Assembly: GCA_003154555.1 (NCBI GenBank)
Contig: PMDT01000032.1
Location: forward strand, 16,053-22,778
DNA length: 6,726 bases
Direction: 5' to 3'
Source of the DNA: Spirochaetaceae bacterium
GTDB lineage: Bacteria > Spirochaetota > Spirochaetia > SZUA-6 > Fen-1364
A program made the translations under genes and the position numbers. The notes below the pieces were generated by a model, which was not told where the DNA came from, did not search any database, and worked only from the letters and a program-made list of their open reading frames with translations. Of the stretch, positions 1 to 4,462 are shown piece by piece; positions within the stretch are counted from its first letter, which is position 1; every line of letters begins with the position of its first letter.

Positions 1-497
1 TCGTCATGGCGGCGCAGTTCAACTCCTGGCGCTATCCGATCTATCTTCTCCTGCCCGTTCCCCTGGCGCTCATCGGTGCATTGTGGCTCGTCTACCTCAT
101 CGGGGGGGGACTGGATATCTTCGGGCTCATGGGCATGCTGATGCTCATCGGCCTCTCGGCAAAGAACGCAATCCTGTACCTCGACTTCGTCGTGGAGAGG
201 ATCGGCAAGATGCCGTTCAAGGATGCGCTGATCGAGGCGGCAAAGCTCCGGTTCCGGCCCATCGTGATGACGACACTCACCGTGCTCGTCATCAGCTTCC
301 CCCTGATCCTGAGCAAGGGACAGGGTTCGGAGTTCGGACAGAAAATGGGCGTCGTGATGCTCGGCGGAATACTTTTCTCGGCGATCCTCACGTTCTTCGT
401 GGTGCCGGCCGCGTTCTATCTCTTCGAACGGAACAGGGTCGCAAAGGCGGAAGCAAAGGAGAAGGACCTCGTGGCGGAGGCTGCCGCGAGCAGCTGA
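1..497 (+). CDS. RND-family efflux transporter permease, C-terminal part (HAE1/AcrB-like)
   Basis: This is the last ~165 codons of a proton-driven RND exporter of the inner membrane; the gene enters from the left edge and ends at TGA 495-497. The visible part matches the end of AcrB from the AAQFxSW motif through the last four membrane helices. Helices are seen at about residues 11-33, 36-60, 84-103 and 114-140, counted from the internal Met at 6-8. The motif GLSAKNAIL holds the lysine (residue 53) equivalent to AcrB Lys940 of the proton-relay network, and it is followed by the conserved [11 protein letters not shown] segment. The short charged tail, rich in Lys, Glu and Ala, is typical of the cytoplasmic end. 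The Met at 6-8 is not the start, because the conserved sequence continues upstream. The substrate cannot be told, since the porter domains and the partner adaptor and outer-membrane genes lie outside. The family call is secure. Confidence 0.93.
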   Translation, partial: VMAAQFNSWRYPIYLLLPVPLALIGALWLVYLIGGGLDIFGLMGMLMLIGLSAKNAILYLDFVVERIGKMPFKDALIEAAKLRFRPIVMTTLTVLVISFPLILSKGQGSEFGQKMGVVMLGGILFSAILTFFVVPAAFYLFERNRVAKAEAKEKDLVAEAAASS

Positions 498-503
498 CCG
501 ACG

Positions 504-528
504 CGGCGCGCACGTCACGTGCGCGCCG
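504..528 (+). terminator. Strong GC hairpin after the RND gene, possible terminator
   Basis: An 11-bp perfect inverted repeat (504-514 against 518-528) closes a TCA loop, starting 7 bases after the exporter stop codon. The following bases GGATTTGGTTTG carry only a broken T tract, so this is not a textbook intrinsic terminator. Position and stem strength suggest transcript termination or 3'-end protection. Confidence 0.5.
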
Positions 529-551
529 GGATTTGGTTTGCCGCGCAGCTC

Positions 552-578
552 CGCGATTCGTACCTTCCGGGTACGCGC
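552..578 (+). other. Second hairpin in the gap before the small membrane gene
   Basis: CGTACC (559-564) pairs perfectly with GGTACG (570-575) around a TTCCG loop. An outer GCG (553-555) can pair with CGC (576-578) across an ATT bulge. It ends 17 bases before the Shine-Dalgarno of the next gene, so it could be a leader structure or part of a double terminator. No function is shown by the sequence. Confidence 0.35.
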
Positions 579-605
579 CCGTGAACGGCGCGACGGAGGC
601 TCGTC

Positions 606-806
606 ATGAAATGGGTCCTGATTGTCCTGGGTATCCTTCTCTTCCTGGTGGGAGGGGTCTGGATCCTCCAGGGTCTGAACGTCTTCACACAGGGAGCCAT
701 GGCCGGCAAAAGCCAGTGGACCCTGATTGGATCGATCGTCGCCGCGGTCGGCATCATCATCGAGGTGATCGGTGCGACGCGCAGGAAAAAGGTGAAGACC
801 GCATAA
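606..806 (+). CDS. Small two-helix membrane protein, 66 aa, function unknown
   Basis: I do not recognise a named gene. The 66-residue product has two hydrophobic helices, at about residues 3-23 and 39-58. They are separated by a short polar loop (about NVFTQGAMAGKSQW), and a basic tail ATRRKKVKTA follows. This predicts both termini on the cytoplasmic side by the positive-inside rule. A perfect GGAGG at 595-599 lies 6 bases before ATG 606, which makes the start and the gene itself credible despite the short length. Small proteins of this type (MKW-start, WILQG-like end of helix 1, a second helix, then Arg/Lys) are widespread and are usually annotated as hypothetical. It lies 108 bases after the RND gene and 100 bases before hrpB, so cotranscription with either is possible but unproven, with hairpins on both sides. 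Confidence 0.75.
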   Translation: MKWVLIVLGILLFLVGGVWILQGLNVFTQGAMAGKSQWTLIGSIVAAVGIIIEVIGATRRKKVKTA

Positions 807-817
807 AGCCTCTCCGG

Positions 818-830
818 GGGCGACACGCCC
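818..830 (+). other. Small GC hairpin after the 66-aa gene
   Basis: GGGCG (818-822) pairs with CGCCC (826-830) around an ACA loop, 11 bases after the small gene's stop codon. There is no T tract. It sits 5 bases before the larger 836-876 stem-loop and may form part of the same 3'-end structure. Confidence 0.3.
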
Positions 831-835
831 TTGCA

Positions 836-876
836 CACCGCGTCGGTGTCATGTATGCCATGACAATGACGCGGTG
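836..876 (+). terminator. Long two-tier stem-loop between the 66-aa gene and hrpB
   Basis: The outer stem CACCGCGTC (836-844) pairs perfectly with GACGCGGTG (868-876). A 2x2 internal loop (GG against AT) leads to a perfect 7-bp inner stem, TGTCATG (847-853) with CATGACA (859-865), around TATGC. That gives 16 perfect pairs in 41 bases. The downstream sequence GCATTTCAATTT is mildly T-rich. It may terminate the upstream transcript or act as a leader structure for hrpB; the inner 19-base dyad could instead be a protein-binding site. The structure is seen directly, the role is inferred. Confidence 0.55.
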
Positions 877-906
877 GCATTTCAATTTCCCGACGGTTTC
901 CCGCCC

Positions 907-3417
907 ATGATCGATTTCTCCCACACCGGACTTCCCCTTGTTTCCTTTCTGCCCCGCGTGTCGGAGCTCCTGGAGCGCCATCGAGGCCTGGCGCTCACCG
1001 CGGAGCCGGGCGCGGGCAAATCGACGCTGGTTCCTCCATTTCTCATGGACGAGCCGTGGGTCCAGGGTCGATCCATCATCATGCTGGAACCGCGGCGCCT
1101 CGCGGCCGTGGCCGTGGCGGCGAGGATTGCGCAGCTCCTGGGCGAGCCGGTCGGGAAGAAAGCCGGCTACACGGTCCGCGCCGCGTCGCGCACCGGTCGG
1201 GAGACGCGCATCGAGGTGGTGACCGAGGCGCTCCTCACGCGGAGGATCCAGAAGGATCCCCTGCTCACGGGCGTCGCCGTTGTGATCCTCGACGAGTTCC
1301 ACGAGAGGTCCATTCACGCCGATCTTGCCCTCGCCCTTGCCCTCGAGGTGCGGCGCGCGCGGCCCGACCTGGCGCTTCTTGCCATGTCGGCGTCACTCGA
1401 GACGGACGGAGTCGCGGCACTCCTGGGCACTGCAGGGCAGCCGGCGCCGGTCATGCGCGCGGCCGGGACGGCGCATCCCGTGCGCACGGACTATCGCCCG
1501 CTCCCGCAAACCAGCCGCTGGGAGGAAGCATTCGCAGACGGGCTGGCGCGTCTTTTCGATGAAACCGAAGGGGACATCCTTGCATTCCTTCCCGGCGCGG
1601 GTGAAATAAGGCAGACCGGCGCCCGTCTCTCCGGCGCGCTGGGAAGCCGCGCGGAGATACTCCCCCTGCATGGAACGCTCCACCTCGAGGAGCAGCGGCG
1701 CGTCATCGAGCCGCCGCGCGGCCCGCAGGCTTCCCGCCGCATCATCCTTGCCACCTCCATCGCTGAAACCAGCCTCACAGTTCCCGGCATCACGACCGTG
1801 GCCGATGCCGGCTGGGCGCGCCTTTCGCGGCTCCATCCGCCCACGGGTCTCGACCGCCTTGTCACCGAAAGGGTCAGCGCGTCTTCCGCCGAGCAGCGCC
1901 GGGGCAGGGCGGGCCGGCTGGGCCCGGGGCTCTGCGTCCGGTTCTGGCCGGAATCGGAACGGCTGGTTGAAAGGCCCGACCCCGAGATCCTTCGCGCGGA
2001 GCTTTCCGGGCTCGTGCTCGAATGCGCGATCTGGGGAGCTCACGCGCCGGGAGATCTTTCCTGGATGGACAGCCCCCCTGCCCCGGTCTGGACGCAGGCG
2101 TGGGAGAGTTTGCGCATGCTCGGGCTCGTGGATGCCGCCGGGCCCACCGACCTGGGCAAGGCAGTGGTCGGACTGGGGCTTGCGCCGCGGCTCGGTGTCC
2201 TGGTGACGCAGGGTGCCGCGAAGGGGCAGCCGGTGCTCGCCGCGGCCTGCGCGGCCATCCTGCAGGAACGCGACAGCTCGGGCATCGCGCGTGACCCGGA
2301 CTTCCGGCTGCGGCTGGAGCTTATCCGCACCGGGCACGGCGGCGGAGACTCCTGGCGCCGGTCGGTGGAGACCGAAATGGGAAGGATCCTCCGGCGGCAT
2401 CGTCCGGCGGAAGGCGCCGTCTACGGGTGGAGTGAAGAGCAGGAGCACGCGGTTGGAGCGCTGCTTGCCACGTCTTTCCCCGACCGACTTGCACGGCGGG
2501 ATCCCGACGGCTCCTACCGGCTCGTCACGGGACGCACCGCGCATTTTCCATCAGTCGGGCGCGTGACAGGGCCCCGCGTGGCGGCCGCCAGCCGCGCCGC
2601 CGGCCCGTGGGTGGTGGCACTCGATGCAGACCCGGGGGAGACATCAGGTCTCATCCGGCTGGCGGCGCCCGTGAGCGCGGACACCGCGTCGGAATCACTC
2701 GCGCGTGCCGCGGAGGAAAGCACCGAGATCCGGTGGGAAGGCCTGGTGCCGCGGACATTCGTCGTGCGCCGGGCGGGGCGCCTGGTCCTCGTGGAAAGAC
2801 CGGGAGCCGCGTCGCCGCCGCAGGTGGCCGAATCCTTTGCGCGTCTCCTTGAAAAAAATGGCATCGGTATTCTTCCCTGGAACACGCAGTCCACGCGCCT
2901 GCTCGCCCGCATGCGCGCATTCTCGCGTGCCTTCCCCGCCGCGGGTCTCCCGGGACTTTCCGATGCCGCTCTTGCGGAAACGGCCGCCGGGTGGCTTGCT
3001 TCCTTCCTGAAGCTTTCCGGGGGCCAGGTCCTGAACGCCGCAGGGCTGCATGCGGCTCTGCAGGCGATGCTCGGCAGCCTGAAGGGAAGGCTGAGCCAGG
3101 AAGCGCCGGAGAGCATCATCCTTCCGACGGGCGGCAAACGCGCGGTGGATTATGAAGGTGCGGATCCTGTTGTGGAAGCGCGCATCCAGGAGGTCTTCGG
3201 CCTGGCGGAGAGTCCCCGCATCTGCGGCATGCCGCTCACATTCCGTCTCCTCTCCCCGTCGCAACGGCCACTCCAGATCACTCGTGACCTCGCGAGCTTC
3301 TGGCAGACCGGCTATAGGGAGGTGCGCAAGGAGATGAGGGGAAGGTATCCCCGACACTATTGGCCGGAGAACCCCCTTGAAGCCGAGCCCACGAACCGTG
3401 TGAGGCCCCGGGGATAA
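907..3417 (+). CDS. hrpB: ATP-dependent helicase HrpB (DEAH-box, superfamily 2)
   Basis: This is an 836-residue HrpB-type DEAH helicase, close to the length of E. coli HrpB (809). Such proteins are predicted cytoplasmic RNA helicases whose bacterial role is poorly known. Motifs in order, numbered from ATG 907: Walker A GAGKST (35-40), DEFHER (129-134; DEFH instead of DEAH is normal for HrpB), SAS as motif III (161-163), LAFLPGAGEI (about 226-235), motif V region TSIAETSLT (283-291) and motif VI QRRGRAGR (330-337). The last 25 residues, with RYPRHYWPENPLEAEPT, are the HrpB C-terminal signature. A longer reading from GTG 874 adds 11 residues, but that codon lies inside the 836-876 stem and has no Shine-Dalgarno, so I prefer ATG 907, which also lacks a clear Shine-Dalgarno. 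No frame break or missing motif is seen. The convergent neighbour ends 24 bases downstream. Confidence 0.95.
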   Translation: MIDFSHTGLPLVSFLPRVSELLERHRGLALTAEPGAGKSTLVPPFLMDEPWVQGRSIIMLEPRRLAAVAVAARIAQLLGEPVGKKAGYTVRAASRTGRETRIEVVTEALLTRRIQKDPLLTGVAVVILDEFHERSIHADLALALALEVRRARPDLALLAMSASLETDGVAALLGTAGQPAPVMRAAGTAHPVRTDYRPLPQTSRWEEAFADGLARLFDETEGDILAFLPGAGEIRQTGARLSGALGSRAEILPLHGTLHLEEQRRVIEPPRGPQASRRIILATSIAETSLTVPGITTVADAGWARLSRLHPPTGLDRLVTERVSASSAEQRRGRAGRLGPGLCVRFWPESERLVERPDPEILRAELSGLVLECAIWGAHAPGDLSWMDSPPAPVWTQAWESLRMLGLVDAAGPTDLGKAVVGLGLAPRLGVLVTQGAAKGQPVLAAACAAILQERDSSGIARDPDFRLRLELIRTGHGGGDSWRRSVETEMGRILRRHRPAEGAVYGWSEEQEHAVGALLATSFPDRLARRDPDGSYRLVTGRTAHFPSVGRVTGPRVAAASRAAGPWVVALDADPGETSGLIRLAAPVSADTASESLARAAEESTEIRWEGLVPRTFVVRRAGRLVLVERPGAASPPQVAESFARLLEKNGIGILPWNTQSTRLLARMRAFSRAFPAAGLPGLSDAALAETAAGWLASFLKLSGGQVLNAAGLHAALQAMLGSLKGRLSQEAPESIILPTGGKRAVDYEGADPVVEARIQEVFGLAESPRICGMPLTFRLLSPSQRPLQITRDLASFWQTGYREVRKEMRGRYPRHYWPENPLEAEPTNRVRPRG

Positions 3418-3433
3418 CGAATCATCCCCGGGG
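3406..3433 (+). terminator. Hairpin spanning the hrpB stop, between convergent genes
   Basis: CCCCGGGGAT (3406-3415) pairs perfectly with ATCCCCGGGG (3424-3433) around an 8-base loop, and the hrpB TAA (3415-3417) lies at the top of the left arm and in the loop. On the plus strand a T-rich stretch begins about 12 bases later, but it is the antisense of the neighbour's Lys codons, so the terminator is not classical. On the minus strand the hairpin lies 8 bases after the CNB-like gene's stop and has no T tract. A shared terminator for both convergent genes is the likely role. Confidence 0.6.
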
Positions 3434-3441
3434 ACGCTGAA

Positions 3442-4227
3442 TTATCTTTTCTTTGTTTTTTTCTTTACGGCAATTTTCTTTTTTGCCACGGGCTTTTTCT
3501 TTGCGGCCGGCTTTTTCGGTTTCGCCCTGGCCTTCGCCTTCGGCGCGGGCTTCGGCGTCGGCTTCCTGACGGCCTGCGCCGCCTGGAGCTTCTTTACCTG
3601 CCTCTCCAGGGTCTCCGAGTAATCCTCGAGATGCTCGACCACGTGGAAGATGTCCTCCATGGCCTCATCGTACAGTTCGCGGGCCTTGGCGGGATTCGTC
3701 CGGGAGAGATCGCGCAGATTGTAGAAGGCGATGGTCGCGCCCTCCGGTCCCGCAACGATATCGGCGAGCCGGTTTTTGTGTCGGAATATCGCGGCAGCGC
3801 CGAATGTAGATCCGGTTTTGTACGCCATCTCGGGGATCTTCTCGTTGTGCGCCGAGCCGCGGACCACCTCGCAGACAGTCACCGCGCTTTCGCCCTTGCG
3901 GATGATGGCTTCACCGGGCTTGTAGGTGCGGGTCGGCGCGGTTGAAACGGGTGCCGCGGCAACAACCGGTGCGGCGGGCCCGGTGCCGAGCTGGACATAG
4001 GAACCGGTTACTTTTGTCGCTTCTGGGCTGGCCAGTGCGTGCGTCCGGCCGTAGAGCGCGTCGTGCTTGATGTATGCCATGTTGCGGGCGATCTTGACGG
4101 CCTCGGAATCGATGTCCGCCTCCGTGGCTCCCATGATGTTTTCCTTGACGACGATCTCGGGAAAGAACGGACAGCCAGGCTCCCTGCACCTGACCTTGAA
4201 AACCGCTTCCTTCAATCTATACGACAT
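3442..4227 (-). CDS. Cyclic-nucleotide-binding-like protein with Cys-pair N-terminus and Lys-rich tail
   Basis: This 261-residue protein is not a gene I can name. Four parts can be seen. Residues 1-75 form a conserved-looking head with a Cys pair (CREPGC, Cys14 and Cys19). Residues 76-100 are an Ala/Pro/Val linker. Residues 101-175 resemble a CRP-type cyclic-nucleotide-binding beta-roll: YKPGEAIIRKGE, then FGAAAIFRHKNRLADIVA at the place of the phosphate-binding cassette. Residues 180-220 form a charged helix or coiled coil. Residues 221-261 are a histone-H1-like tail with 18 Lys in 41 residues plus Ala and Pro. The Glu of the usual FGE is Ala144, so nucleotide binding is doubtful. No helix-turn-helix is visible; the basic tail could bind nucleic acid instead. 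The start is well set: AAGGAGG (4234-4240 on the plus strand) lies 6 bases before the ATG. It is convergent with hrpB and divergent from gltB. The ORF is certain, the function unknown. Confidence 0.85.
   Translation of the reverse strand: MSYRLKEAVFKVRCREPGCPFFPEIVVKENIMGATEADIDSEAVKIARNMAYIKHDALYGRTHALASPEATKVTGSYVQLGTGPAAPVVAAAPVSTAPTRTYKPGEAIIRKGESAVTVCEVVRGSAHNEKIPEMAYKTGSTFGAAAIFRHKNRLADIVAGPEGATIAFYNLRDLSRTNPAKARELYDEAMEDIFHVVEHLEDYSETLERQVKKLQAAQAVRKPTPKPAPKAKARAKPKKPAAKKKPVAKKKIAVKKKTKKR
3445..3564 (-). repeat. Low-complexity Lys/Ala/Pro-coding tract
   Basis: This stretch encodes the last 40 residues of the CNB-like protein. It consists of runs of AAA/AAG codons mixed with GCN and CCN codons, giving imperfect short repeats such as AKKKPVAKKKIAVKKK. 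It is locally AT-rich in an otherwise GC-rich window. Such tracts often vary in length between strains through slippage or recombination. Confidence 0.6.
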
Positions 4228-4258
4228 GACATTCCTCCTTGCGCATGACTACATTTCA

Positions 4259-4264
4259 ATTATA
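4259..4264 (-). promoter_or_regulatory. -10 element (TATAAT) for the minus-strand CNB-like gene
   Basis: The minus strand reads TATAAT exactly at 4264-4259, 31 bases from the start codon, so transcription would begin near 4252 with a leader of about 25 bases that includes the Shine-Dalgarno. The -35 is poor: the best candidate, TGCATT (4286-4281), matches TTGACA weakly. A TGCATA hexamer overlaps the -10 (4263-4268). The gene start and spacing fit well, so this is a reasonable sigma-70-type promoter. Confidence 0.5.
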
Positions 4265-4318
4265 TGCATCCTTTTCAACGAATGCACGACGAAATCCCCG
4301 CGGCAGATGCCCTGGCTC

Positions 4319-4333
4319 GCGCCCGGAAGGCGC
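4319..4333. other. Short GC dyad in the divergent intergenic region
   Basis: GCGCC (4319-4323) pairs with GGCGC (4329-4333) around a 5-base spacer. The arms are short and the role is unknown. It lies upstream of both predicted promoters. Confidence 0.25.
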
Positions 4334-4335
4334 CT

Positions 4336-4350
4336 GAATTGTGGTAATTC
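4336..4350. promoter_or_regulatory. GAATT-5-AATTC dyad, possible operator
   Basis: A perfect inverted repeat with 5-base arms around GTGGT, in the middle of the divergent gap. Its symmetry and 15-base size fit a dimeric regulator site, but such short dyads also arise by chance and no known site matches by eye. Confidence 0.25.
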
Positions 4351-4397
4351 GACACCCCCGCTGGTGATGACGGTGGAGGGGTGGGTTGTTCAGTTCC

Positions 4398-4411
4398 TGC
4401 ATATTTATGCA
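4398..4411. promoter_or_regulatory. TGCATA-TT-TATGCA dyad upstream of gltB, possible operator
   Basis: A perfect 14-base inverted repeat ending 9 bases before the predicted gltB -35 (4421). The same hexamer also overlaps the -10 of the divergent CNB-like gene (4263-4268). Position just upstream of a -35 is usual for an activator site. The regulator is unknown. Confidence 0.4.
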
Positions 4412-4420
4412 TGACATGTA

Positions 4421-4450
4421 TTGACCATGCCAGACGTGGTATGCGATAAC
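4421..4450 (+). promoter_or_regulatory. Predicted extended -10 promoter of gltB
   Basis: TTGACC (4421-4426, five of six to consensus) is followed by an 18-base spacer and GATAAC (4445-4450, four of six). TG at 4442-4443 is correctly placed for an extended -10. Transcription would start near 4457, only a few bases before ATG 4463. This would exclude the upstream in-frame ATG 4427, which lies between the two promoter elements. Confidence 0.5.
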
Positions 4451-4462
4451 TCCCCCACGGCG

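Noticed and set aside
83..910. Plus-strand frame running through the RND end, the gap and the 66-aa gene
   Set aside because: It is out of frame with two supported genes, Arg/Gly/His-rich and without domain motifs; a shadow frame kept open by high GC.
1393..2544. Minus-strand open frame of 383 codons inside hrpB
   Set aside because: It is antisense to conserved helicase motifs V and VI, with low-complexity Arg/Pro/Gly composition and no ribosome-binding site of note; a GC-rich shadow.
851..4081. Identical 12-mer ATGTATGCCATG at 851-862 and 4070-4081
   Set aside because: About one shared 12-mer is expected by chance in a window of this size, and the second copy is coding sequence of the CNB-like gene.
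4228..4462. Possible riboswitch, T-box or small RNA before gltB
   Set aside because: No T-box sequence, glycine-type aptamer core or terminator/antiterminator pair can be recognised; the predicted gltB start of transcription leaves almost no leader.
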